Notes under the pieces: model-generated
Seen by the model: the letters and a program-made list of their open reading frames with translations, nothing else
Databases searched by the model: none
Told to the model about the DNA's origin: nothing
NCBI GenBank assembly: GCA_964393275.1
Contig: CAYMTA010000001.1
Location: 62,001 to 126,000, forward strand
Source of the DNA: SLRI01 sp964393275
GTDB taxonomy: Bacteria; Pseudomonadota; Alphaproteobacteria; Geminicoccales; Geminicoccaceae
Direction of reading: 5' to 3'
DNA: 64,000 nucleotides
Part shown: in pieces, positions 52,521 to 60,271 of the stretch
Numbering within the stretch: the first letter of the stretch is position 1
Layout of the letters: each line of letters opens with the position of its first letter
Translations under genes and position numbers: made by a program

Positions 52521-53399
52521 ATGAACGAGCGCATCGGCGTGATCGGGCTCGGCCGCATGGGCCTCGCCATGGCCGAAACTCTTGCCAGAGGCGGCCATGC
52601 CGTCACCGGCCACGATGTCATGGCCCCGGCCCGCGCGCGGGCCCGAGCCGCCGGCATCGCCGTCGAGGACGGTCTCGGCGGCCTTCTGGCCAAGAGCGAC
52701 CTGGTGCTCGCCTCCCTGCCGCGGGACGTGGATGTCGAGGCGATCGTCGAGGGCCCCGAGGGCCTGCTGGCCCAGGCGCCTGGCCGGCTCCTGGTCGACA
52801 CCTCGACCGTCGCCCCGGCCACCACCCGCCGGCTGGCGCCGTTGCTCGCCGACCGCGGCCACGGGCTGATCGACGCGCCGGTGAGCGGCGGGCCGGCGGG
52901 TGCCGCCACGGGCACCCTCGCCATCATGGTCGGCGGCAGCGAGGCGGATGTGGCGCGCGCCCGCCCGCTCCTCGATGCCCTGGGCAAATCCGTCGTGCAT
53001 GTCGGCGAGAGCGGCGCCGGCAACCTCGCCAAGCTGGTCAACAACCTCTTCTGCGCCACCCACCTCGTCGCCGTCGGCGAGGCCCTCCGCCTCGCCGAGG
53101 CGCTGGACGTCGACCCTACCCGCCTCTTCGAGGCCATCAACGCCGCCTCGGGCCGCAGCGCCGTCTCCGAGGTCAACCTGCCGCGCTGGATCCTGTCCGG
53201 CAGCTTCAACAGCGGCTTCACCATGGGCCTGATGAGGAAGGACGTGCGGCTCGCCGCCGGCCTCGCCTCCGCAACCGGCCTGAACCTGCCCCTGGCCCAG
53301 GCGGTCGGTGCGCTCTGGCAGGCGAGCAGCGAGCGCCTCGCCGATGACGCGGACTTCAACCGGATGACCCAATTCGTGCCGGAGGGCGATCATGGCTGA
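52521..53399 (+). CDS. NAD(P)-dependent beta-hydroxyacid dehydrogenase (3-hydroxyisobutyrate dehydrogenase family)
   Basis: This 292-residue enzyme has the Rossmann start IGVIGLGRMGLAMAETLARG, the substrate loop DAPVSGGPAGAATGTLAIMVGG, and the catalytic lysine in GNLAKLVNNLF. These are shared by 3-hydroxyisobutyrate dehydrogenases and tartronate semialdehyde reductases, so a 3-hydroxy acid or its semialdehyde is the likely substrate. Its 3' end overlaps the aldehyde dehydrogenase gene by 8 bp, which suggests the two act in sequence on one intermediate. Confidence 0.92.
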   Translation: MNERIGVIGLGRMGLAMAETLARGGHAVTGHDVMAPARARARAAGIAVEDGLGGLLAKSDLVLASLPRDVDVEAIVEGPEGLLAQAPGRLLVDTSTVAPATTRRLAPLLADRGHGLIDAPVSGGPAGAATGTLAIMVGGSEADVARARPLLDALGKSVVHVGESGAGNLAKLVNNLFCATHLVAVGEALRLAEALDVDPTRLFEAINAASGRSAVSEVNLPRWILSGSFNSGFTMGLMRKDVRLAAGLASATGLNLPLAQAVGALWQASSERLADDADFNRMTQFVPEGDHG

Positions 53400-54912
53400 G
53401 CGCGGCGCACGAAGATTGGCCTCGCTGAAGGCCTTCGGCCTCGATGCCGGGCTCGGCAGCCATATCGACGGTGTCCTGGTGGCCGGCCGTGGCGAGACGG
53501 TCGAGCTGGTCGATCCCACGGACGGCGAGACCTGGGCGATCTATCCCGATGCCGGTGCCGCCGTGGTCGACCAGGCGATGCAGGCGGCGGCCGAAGGCTT
53601 CAGGCAGTGGCAGGCGCTCACCGCCTCGGCCCGCGGCCGCCTCATGTGGCAGGTGGGCCAGAAGGTCCGCGAGCGCCTGGACGACCTCGCTTTGCTCGAG
53701 ACCCTGACCACCGGCAAGCCGATCCGCGACACCGCCGTCGAGGTGCTCAAGGTCGCGGAGATGTTCGAGTACTACGCCGGCTGGTGCGACAAGCTGCACG
53801 GCGAGGTCATCCCCGTGCCCACCAGCCACCTCAACTACACCCGCCGCGAGCCTCTGGGCGTGGTCGTCCAGATCACCCCCTGGAACGCGCCGATCTTCAC
53901 CGCCGGCTGGCAGATCGCCCCGGCGATCGCCGCCGGCAACGCGGTCGTGCTCAAGCCCTCGGAGCTGACGCCTGCAAGCTCCCTCGCCCTCGTCCGCCTC
54001 GCCGAGGAGGCCGGGCTGCCGAAGGGGCTGGTCAATGTCCTGGCCGGGCTCGGGCAGTCGACCGGCGAGGCGGCCGTCACCCATGCCCTGACCCGGCTCG
54101 TGGTGTTCGTCGGCTCGCCCGGGACGGGTGCCCTGATCGCCGCCGCTGCCGCCAGGAACACCGTGCCGACGATTCTCGAGCTCGGCGGCAAGTCCGCCAA
54201 TATCGTCTTCGCCGATGCCGATCTCGACCGCGCCGCCCTGGGCGCCCAGGCCGCCATCTGGAGCGGGGCCGGGCAGAGCTGCGTCGCGGGCTCCAGGCTG
54301 GTCGTGGACCGCCGCGTCCAGGACGAGCTTCTGGCCCGGCTCGCGACCGCGGCCGGCCAGCTCGTCATTGGCGCACCGGAGGAAAAGACGACCGAGATCG
54401 GGCCGATCCTCTCGGAGCGGCAATGGCAAACGGTCGACAGCATGGTCGAGGCGGCGCGGCAGGCGGGTGCGCGCGTGCGTGCCGGCGGCGGCAGGCCGGC
54501 GCATCTCGCCGCGCGGGGCTGCTACTACGCGCCGACGCTGCTCGACGACGTCCGCCCCGACATGGCCATCGCCCAGGAGGAAGTGTTCGGGCCGGTGCTC
54601 GCGGTCCTGCCGTTCGAGAGCGAGGACGAGGCCATTGTCCTTGCCAACGCCACCCGCTTCGGCCTCGCCGGCGCCGTCTGGACGGGGGATGTCGGCAGGG
54701 CGCACCGCGTCGCCGCCGCCGTCCGCGCCGGCACGTTCTGGATCAACGGCTACAAGACGATCAGCGTCATGTCGCCCTTCGGCGGCTTCGGCGCCAGCGG
54801 CTACGGCCGCTCCAGCGGCAAGGACGCGCTCCTCGCCTACACCCAGACGAAGAGTGTCTGGGTCGAGACGGCAGCCGAGCCGGCGGCGGGCTTCGGCTAT
54901 GGTGGCGACTGA
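53392..54912 (+). CDS. NAD(P)-dependent aldehyde dehydrogenase
   Basis: This 506-residue aldehyde dehydrogenase has the general-base glutamate in LELGGKSANIVFADAD, the catalytic cysteine in GAGQSCVAGSRLV, and the asparagine segment ITPWNAPIFTAGWQIAPAI. It carries the usual EEVFGPVLAVLPF and PFGGFGASGYGRSSGKDAL near the end. The substrate is unknown but probably the product of the preceding dehydrogenase or of the FAH hydrolase. It starts at ATG 53392 inside the preceding gene. Confidence 0.93.
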   Translation: MAERGARRLASLKAFGLDAGLGSHIDGVLVAGRGETVELVDPTDGETWAIYPDAGAAVVDQAMQAAAEGFRQWQALTASARGRLMWQVGQKVRERLDDLALLETLTTGKPIRDTAVEVLKVAEMFEYYAGWCDKLHGEVIPVPTSHLNYTRREPLGVVVQITPWNAPIFTAGWQIAPAIAAGNAVVLKPSELTPASSLALVRLAEEAGLPKGLVNVLAGLGQSTGEAAVTHALTRLVVFVGSPGTGALIAAAAARNTVPTILELGGKSANIVFADADLDRAALGAQAAIWSGAGQSCVAGSRLVVDRRVQDELLARLATAAGQLVIGAPEEKTTEIGPILSERQWQTVDSMVEAARQAGARVRAGGGRPAHLAARGCYYAPTLLDDVRPDMAIAQEEVFGPVLAVLPFESEDEAIVLANATRFGLAGAVWTGDVGRAHRVAAAVRAGTFWINGYKTISVMSPFGGFGASGYGRSSGKDALLAYTQTKSVWVETAAEPAAGFGYGGD

Positions 54913-54983
54913 GCGTTCGACACTGGACCCTGGGCCGGCTTGCCTGCCATAAGGCAGGCGAACGCTGAACTGGGGGGACGCGC

Positions 54984-56168
54984 ATGGCATACGATCTGGT
55001 GCTCAAGGGCGGGCATGTGATCGATCCGGCCGAAGGCATCGACCGGATCGCGGACGTCGCCTTCGATGGCGGCAAGGTCGCCGCCGTGGGCGATGGGCTC
55101 GACGGCCGCGACATCCGCCATGTCGAAGGCCTCTACGTCACGCCCGGCCTGATCGACCTCCACACCCACGTCTACTGGGGCGGCACCTCGCTCGGCATCG
55201 ACGCCGAGGATTTCTGCCGCACGAGCGGGGTCACGACGGCGGTCGACACGGGCAGCGCCGGCCCGGGCAACTTCCCCGGATTCCGAAAGCACGTGATCGA
55301 GCCGAGTCGGACCCGCATCCTGGCCTACCTGCACGTCTCGTTCGCGGGCATCTACGCCTTCTCGAAGACCGTGATGGTCGGCGAGAGCGAGGAGATGCGG
55401 ATGATGGCGCCGGCTGAGGCGGTCGCCGTGGCCGACGCCAACCGCGACGTCATCGTCGGCATCAAGATCCGGGTCGGCCGCCACGCCTCCGGCACGTCCG
55501 GCGTGGCCCCGCTCGACATGGCGCTGCAGGTCGCGGACGCCTTGGGCCTGCCGCTCATGGCGCATATCGACCACCCGCCGCCGACCTACGAGGAGGTGCT
55601 CGAGCGGCTGCGCCCGGGCGACGTCCTGACCCACGCCTTCCGCCCCTTCCCCAACAGCCCGGTCGACGGCAAGGGCCGGGTCAAGGACGAGGTCTGGCGG
55701 GCGCGCGAGAAGGGCGTGATCTTCGATATCGGCCACGGCATGGGCTCGTTCGCCTACAAGACCGCCCGCGCCATGCTCGAGGGCGGCTTCCGCCCGGACG
55801 TCATCTCCTCCGATGTCCACAGCCTCTGCATCAACGGCCCGGCCTACGACCAGGTCACCACGCTCTCGAAGTTCCTCTGCCTCGGCATGCCACTCCAGGA
55901 CGTCATCGCCGCCTCCACGGTCAATGCCGCGAAGGCGCTGCAGCGGCCGGAGCTCGGCAGCCTCGCACCCGGCAGCGTCGGCGACGCCACCCTGCTCGAG
56001 GTCAAGGCCGGCACCTTCAGCTACGAGGACGTGACCGGCGAGATCATGACCGGCGACCGGCGCATCCTCGCCAGGGGGGCGGTCGTCGGCGGCCGGATCT
56101 TCCATCCGGCGGCGCCCGACGCCTTCAAGTCCGCCACCAGCCACAGCAGCACGAAAGCCGCCGAATGA
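54984..56168 (+). CDS. Amidohydrolase (dihydroorotase/enamidase-like)
   Basis: This 394-residue metal-dependent hydrolase has the amidohydrolase barrel. The first metal pair is in PGLIDLHTHVYWG, a possible carboxylated lysine is in VIVGIKIRVGRH, histidines are in LMAHIDHPPP and LTHAFRP, and the metal aspartate is in VISSDVHSLC. A beta-sandwich flanks the barrel (MAYDLVLKGGHVIDPA). This group includes dihydroorotases, hydantoinases and enamidases that open cyclic amides. It fits a role in degrading a nitrogen heterocycle. A RidA gene overlaps its end. Confidence 0.9.
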   Translation: MAYDLVLKGGHVIDPAEGIDRIADVAFDGGKVAAVGDGLDGRDIRHVEGLYVTPGLIDLHTHVYWGGTSLGIDAEDFCRTSGVTTAVDTGSAGPGNFPGFRKHVIEPSRTRILAYLHVSFAGIYAFSKTVMVGESEEMRMMAPAEAVAVADANRDVIVGIKIRVGRHASGTSGVAPLDMALQVADALGLPLMAHIDHPPPTYEEVLERLRPGDVLTHAFRPFPNSPVDGKGRVKDEVWRAREKGVIFDIGHGMGSFAYKTARAMLEGGFRPDVISSDVHSLCINGPAYDQVTTLSKFLCLGMPLQDVIAASTVNAAKALQRPELGSLAPGSVGDATLLEVKAGTFSYEDVTGEIMTGDRRILARGAVVGGRIFHPAAPDAFKSATSHSSTKAAE

Positions 56169-56632
56169 CCGAGAAGACCCCCGACCAGCGCCTCGCCGAG
56201 CTCGGCCTGACCCTGCCGACCGTGCCGACCCCCGTCTTCACCTACGTGCCCTTCAAGCGCGACGGCTCGACCGTCCACCTCTCGGGCCAGGGCCCGAAGC
56301 GGCCGGACGGCAGCTACGCCACGGGCAAGGTGGGCAAGGACGTGACCGTCGAGGAGGCCGCCGAGCACGCCAGGCTCACCGGCCTCTACCTCCTAGCCGT
56401 CGCCAAGCTCGCCGCCGGCAGCCTCGACAAGGTGGAGGTCCTCAAGGTCTTCGGCATGGTCAACGCCGTCCCCGACTTCAAGGACCAGCCCAAGGTCATC
56501 AACGGCTGCTCCGACCTCCTCGTCGCCGTCTTGGGCGAGCGCGGCCGCCACGCCCGCTCCGCCATCGGCATGGGCTCGCTCCCCAACGGCATGACCGTCG
56601 AGATCGAGGCGGTGATCAAGATCCACGACTAA
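56165..56632 (+). CDS. RidA/YjgF-family protein
   Basis: This 155-residue member of the RidA superfamily acts on reactive enamine or imine intermediates. It has the pattern HLSGQGPKRPDGSYATGKVGK and a C-terminal HARSAIGMGSLPNGMTVEIE, where the arginine and GxxxLPxG positions match the family. It overlaps the amidohydrolase gene by 4 bp, so it likely protects against or processes an enamine made in this pathway. It is the last gene of the operon. Confidence 0.92.
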   Translation: MTEKTPDQRLAELGLTLPTVPTPVFTYVPFKRDGSTVHLSGQGPKRPDGSYATGKVGKDVTVEEAAEHARLTGLYLLAVAKLAAGSLDKVEVLKVFGMVNAVPDFKDQPKVINGCSDLLVAVLGERGRHARSAIGMGSLPNGMTVEIEAVIKIHD

Positions 56633-56637
56633 GGCGA

Positions 56638-56653
56638 CGGGCTGGGCCGCCCG
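56638..56653. terminator. Short hairpin between convergent ridA and the STAND/effector operon
   Basis: CGGGC-TGGGCC-GCCCG gives a 5-bp GC stem in the 31-bp gap between the two convergent genes. It has no U tract on either strand, so it is only a weak candidate for a two-way terminator. Confidence 0.3.
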
Positions 56654-56663
56654 GCGTGACGGC

Positions 56664-57053
56664 TCAGCCCATCTTCACCCGGTTGTTGCTGCCCGCCACC
56701 TGGGCACCCCGGTTGTGGTCGCCCTGCTGGACGAGCCGCTGGTCGATGGCAGCTTGCGGCAGACCCTCGAGCAGCTCGGCCAGCTCGTCCTTGAGCGACT
56801 GGTCCTCGGCCAGGCGGTCCTTCAGCGCCACCCGCAGCGCCGCCTGCCGGTCGGCGTCGTCGGGCGTCTTTTCCAGCTTCGCCAACGCCTCCCGGACGCC
56901 GGGCGTCAGCTTCGCCTTGAGCCAGCCGAGCAGCTTCACGGCGCCGTCCGCCGCCTCCTTGCCGAGGGTCTTGGCCCCTTCCTTGCCGGCCTCGACGAGG
57001 TAGGGCACGACGACCGCAACGGCAGTGGCGGCCATGGTCGCTTCGACGCTCAT
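56664..57053 (-). CDS. Putative Bell-like effector with C-terminal amyloid-type motif
   Basis: No catalytic fold is recognised. The 129-residue protein begins with a hydrophobic alanine/valine stretch (residues 6-20, ending PYLVEAGKE). Amphipathic helices follow to about residue 100, and then a tail with QQGDHNRGAQVAGSNNRVK (109-127). This layout matches helical cell-death effectors (Bell domain, analogous to fungal HeLo) that carry a short amyloid signalling motif. The tail aligns with the N-terminus of the upstream STAND protein. The start overlaps the STAND stop codon (ATGA), so the two are one operon. Pore formation or membrane damage on activation is inference. Confidence 0.65.
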   Translation of the reverse strand: MSVEATMAATAVAVVVPYLVEAGKEGAKTLGKEAADGAVKLLGWLKAKLTPGVREALAKLEKTPDDADRQAALRVALKDRLAEDQSLKDELAELLEGLPQAAIDQRLVQQGDHNRGAQVAGSNNRVKMG

Positions 57054-59224
57054 GGTTGGTCTCCCGGTGATTGGGCTTGCGCCTGCAGGCGCTGGAGCAC
57101 CTCGACGATCGGTCCGAGCAGCGCCGCATCCGGCTCGGTCCCGAGCTTGTCGCAGCGGCCAAGATAATCTCGGACGTAGACCATCGTCAGGTCCGCATGT
57201 GCGCCGGGCAAAGCGAGGAAAGGTCCGCTGATGGCGCGAATGGCTTCGACATCGAACGATATCGCGACGGCGGTCTGCCCGGCCTCATCATGTCGATCGG
57301 CGAGGTTGGAGAGACTCATGGCGAGATCGGGCTTGAAGGCGTCGGGCCTGGCCGCCGCCAGCTCGCGCCGCAGCGCCACCGCCTCCTCGGTGGCGGCCAG
57401 GGCGTCCTCGCGCCGGCCGAGCGCGCTGAGCATGGCGCCCAGATTGTTGAGCGTGCCGGCGAGATCGGGCTTGAAGGCGTCGGGCCTGGCCGCCGCCAGC
57501 TCGCGCCGCAGCGCCACCGCCTCCTCGGTGGCGGCCAGGGCGTCCTCGCGCCGGCCGAGCGCGCTGAGCATGGCGCCCAGATTGTTGAGCGTGCCGGCGA
57601 GATCGGGCTTGAAGGCGTCGGGCCTGGCCGCCGCCAGCTCGCGCCGCAGCGCCACCGCCTCCTCGGTGGCGGCCAGGGCGTCCTCGCGCCGGCCGAGCGC
57701 GCTGAACATGGCGCCCAGATTGTTGAGCGTGCCGGCGAGCAGCTCTGGTTGCTCGATTCTCGAGCCATGTAAGACTGCAGCGATACGGGAAAGGATGGCC
57801 GCGGCGCGTTCGCGAAGGTTGACCGTCTGCGGTGGGAGCTGATTGGCAATCGCCATGAGCTGGCCAGGATCATCGGCATGATCAGCAAGACGGTCCAGCC
57901 AGACGAGGCTGGGATGGTCGAGAGCGCCGGCGGCGAAGTCCTGGGCGGTGCGGATCACCGTCGCCGTGGTTTCGGGAGCGGCGCGGTCATAGGCTCGGGT
58001 GACCGTGGCGCCCTGCCAGTCCATTGACCGACGCTGTCCCTTGAAGGTGGCGAGGATCGCGGCTTCGCCGATCAGGTCGGGGCGGATGGGGGCGATCTGT
58101 CCGGCAGCTTCATCGGCGAGGTTGTCGGCGAGGTTGTCGGCGAGGAGATTGACGATGGCGTCGGGGCCGTTGCCGAGGGTGTGGCCCAGGATGGCGGCCT
58201 CGGCGGTGACGATCTCGGGCAGCAGATCGGCAGCGCAGCCGTTCATGAGGCCGATGAAGGCTGCCAGATGCTGGACGAGCCCGGCGTCGATGCCGCGCGC
58301 CCCGGCCAGCCGGGCGAGGCGGTCGAGCTCGGCCGCGGCCAGGCGTTCGGCGAGGTCCGTTCTGGTCAGGGCCAGCACGCGCGGGACATTCGTCTGGACC
58401 GCGGTGAGGCCGGCCATGAGGAGATAGAGGGGCTCCAGCTCGATGGCGTCGCGCGTGATGGCGGCATCGAAAGCGGGGTCCGTGTCCGGCGCGGGAAGCG
58501 CCGGTGCCGCCGGCTTGCCGTGCAGGGTCGCGGAGGCGGCCATGATGGCGCCCAGAAGCGCCCGGCGCTCGCCCGGATCGTTGATGCGGCTGAGCTCGAG
58601 CGGCTCGGGCGGGTCGAGCAGGTCCTCGACGGGTGCGGTGCTGAATCCGGCGAAGCGGGTAAGCTCCGACCACCAGCCGATTTCCCCGCTGGCATGGCGC
58701 TCGAGGAGGAGCAGGCGCAAGGGCGGATGGTCGGCCGGATTGCGGTCGGCGAGGTCTTCCAGCCAGTGGCGGAGCGGCCCGGCCGACGTGGCGGCGTAGT
58801 CGACGACGACCAGGGTGGGCTCCGGCCAGTCCCAGGCGCGGACCTGCCCGTCACGCTGGAAGCGGGTCAGCTCGTCGTGGGCGAGAAAGCCGGCAGTCCA
58901 GCCCTGCGTCTCGGCCCGGCGGCAGAGCTCGAGGGCGAGGCGGGTCTTGCCGCTGCCGGCGCGGCCGATGCGGCACTGCACGGCGATGGGGCGTGGGCTT
59001 CCCAGCCACGTTTCCAGGGAGTCGAGATCGTGGTCGCGGCCGACGAGGTCGATCGGGCAGCGATAGGGGTCGAGAAGGTCGAGGTCCTTGCGGGGCGGGC
59101 GTCCGGCCTTGTGGCGGAGCGCCAGGGTCAGGCGGGCGGCGCCGCTATGGATCGTGACGGCGTTGTGGTCGCCGTCGATCTGGACGCCGATATTGCCCGA
59201 TCCGTCCTGGCGCACGTTCTGCAT
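57050..59224 (-). CDS. STAND (NLR-like) ATPase with N-terminal amyloid-type motif and C-terminal TPR repeats
   Basis: This 724-residue signal-transduction ATPase is of NLR-like design. Residues 5-26 hold a short Gly/Asn motif (SGNIGVQIDGDHNAVTI) shared with the downstream small protein. The nucleotide-binding domain begins with a VGRDHDLD box (61-68), then Walker A GRAGSGKT (87-94, lysine 93) and Walker B TLVVVDY (137-143). A helical region follows. Residues about 497-634 are three near-identical 46-residue TPR units (NNLGAM.SALGRREDALAATEEAVALRRELAAARPDAFKPDL pattern, which I give in part), and degenerate repeats end the chain. It probably senses a ligand through the TPRs, oligomerises with ATP and seeds the partner effector. 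The gene starts 72 bp after the dppF stop codon. Confidence 0.85.
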   Translation of the reverse strand: MQNVRQDGSGNIGVQIDGDHNAVTIHSGAARLTLALRHKAGRPPRKDLDLLDPYRCPIDLVGRDHDLDSLETWLGSPRPIAVQCRIGRAGSGKTRLALELCRRAETQGWTAGFLAHDELTRFQRDGQVRAWDWPEPTLVVVDYAATSAGPLRHWLEDLADRNPADHPPLRLLLLERHASGEIGWWSELTRFAGFSTAPVEDLLDPPEPLELSRINDPGERRALLGAIMAASATLHGKPAAPALPAPDTDPAFDAAITRDAIELEPLYLLMAGLTAVQTNVPRVLALTRTDLAERLAAAELDRLARLAGARGIDAGLVQHLAAFIGLMNGCAADLLPEIVTAEAAILGHTLGNGPDAIVNLLADNLADNLADEAAGQIAPIRPDLIGEAAILATFKGQRRSMDWQGATVTRAYDRAAPETTATVIRTAQDFAAGALDHPSLVWLDRLADHADDPGQLMAIANQLPPQTVNLRERAAAILSRIAAVLHGSRIEQPELLAGTLNNLGAMFSALGRREDALAATEEAVALRRELAAARPDAFKPDLAGTLNNLGAMLSALGRREDALAATEEAVALRRELAAARPDAFKPDLAGTLNNLGAMLSALGRREDALAATEEAVALRRELAAARPDAFKPDLAMSLSNLADRHDEAGQTAVAISFDVEAIRAISGPFLALPGAHADLTMVYVRDYLGRCDKLGTEPDAALLGPIVEVLQRLQAQAQSPGDQP
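57321..57734 (-). repeat. Three tandem 138-bp repeats coding TPR units
   Basis: Units start at 57321, 57459 and 57597, each 138 bp (46 codons). By eye they are identical except for about one base, which changes one residue in the third unit (Met-Leu-Ser versus Met-Phe-Ser). Flanking TPR-like sequence is far more diverged. The near identity at DNA level points to recent duplication or gene conversion in the sensor part of the STAND gene. Confidence 0.9.
58113..58145 (-). repeat. Short 12-bp tandem repeat inside the STAND gene
   Basis: TCGGCGAGGTTG is repeated 2.75 times. It encodes an in-frame Asn-Leu-Ala-Asp repeat in the helical region between the ATPase and the TPRs. A 12-bp unit can expand or contract without breaking the frame. 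Confidence 0.75.
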
Positions 59225-59296
59225 CGGCCCCCGCCCGACGCTGCCCTATGGTAGGCGATAGTAGGGGACAACCAGGAAGTCGTCCAGCGAGCGCCC

Positions 59297-60271
59297 CTAT
59301 TCCACCAGATGACACGCCACCAGCCGGCCGTCGGGCTTGGGCTCGAGGGGGGGTGTCTCGATGCGGCAGCGGGGAATCGCGAAGGGGCAGCGGGTGTGGA
59401 AGGCGCAGCCGCTGGGCGGGTTCATGGGCGATGGCACGTCGCCTTCGAGCAGGATGCGCTCGCGCCTGGCGCGCGGGTTCGGCAGGGGTGCGGCGGAGAT
59501 CAGGGCGCGCGTGTAGGGGTGCAGCGGGTTGGCGAAGAGGGCTTCGCGGGTCGCGAGCTCGACGATCTTGCCGAGATACATGACGGCGACGCGGTGGCCG
59601 ATATGCTCGACCACGCCGAGATCGTGGCTGACGAAGAGGTAGGCGAGGCCGAATTCCTCCTGCAGGTCCATGAGCAGATTGAGCACCTGCGCCTGGACCG
59701 AGACGTCAAGGGCGGAGACCGGCTCGTCGGCGACGATCACCCGGGGCTCGAGCGCCAGGGCGCGGGCGATGCCGAGCCGCTGGCGCTGGCCCCCTGAGAA
59801 CTCGAAGGGGTAGCGGTTCATCGAATCGCGCCGGAGCCCGACCTTCTCGAAGAGCAGCGCCATGCGCTCCTCGCGGTCGGCGCGCGAGATGTCGCTGTAG
59901 TTCTCGAGCGGCTCGCTGACGATGCGCCCGGCGGTCATGCGCGGGTTGAGCGAGGCGTAGGGATCCTGGAAGACGATCTGGATGCGCTTGCGGAAGGGCC
60001 GCATCGCCTCGGCATCGAGCGTGCCGACCTCGGTGCCGTCGAGCCTGATCGATCCCGCCGTGGGCTCGATCAGGCGAAGCGCCACCTTGGCCACCGTCGA
60101 CTTGCCGCAGCCGGATTCGCCGACGAGGCAGAGCGTCTCGCCCGGCGCAATCGCGAAGCTCACCCCGTCCACCGCCTTGACCTGCGCCACGGTGCGCTTG
60201 AGCAGCCCCTTCAGCACCGGGAAGTGCTTCTTCAGGCCGGTGACCTCGAGCGCGGGCGGTATGGCGGTCAT
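59297..60271 (-). CDS. Dipeptide-type ABC transporter ATP-binding protein (DppF), second system
   Basis: This 324-residue ATPase has Walker A (GESGCGKSTVAKVAL), VFQDPYASLNPRMTA, the signature FSGGQRQRLGIA and Walker B (IVADEPVSALDVS). The C-terminal oligopeptide domain has the cysteine pair of SGCAFHTRCPFAIPRC. It is the last gene of a five-gene importer operon on the minus strand. The STAND gene follows after 72 bp with no clear terminator, so some read-through is possible. Confidence 0.94.
   Translation of the reverse strand: MTAIPPALEVTGLKKHFPVLKGLLKRTVAQVKAVDGVSFAIAPGETLCLVGESGCGKSTVAKVALRLIEPTAGSIRLDGTEVGTLDAEAMRPFRKRIQIVFQDPYASLNPRMTAGRIVSEPLENYSDISRADREERMALLFEKVGLRRDSMNRYPFEFSGGQRQRLGIARALALEPRVIVADEPVSALDVSVQAQVLNLLMDLQEEFGLAYLFVSHDLGVVEHIGHRVAVMYLGKIVELATREALFANPLHPYTRALISAAPLPNPRARRERILLEGDVPSPMNPPSGCAFHTRCPFAIPRCRIETPPLEPKPDGRLVACHLVE

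Noticed and set aside
57321..57734. Tandem repeats considered as a CRISPR array
   Set aside because: The units are 138 bp without spacers and encode TPR helices in frame. No cas genes are near.
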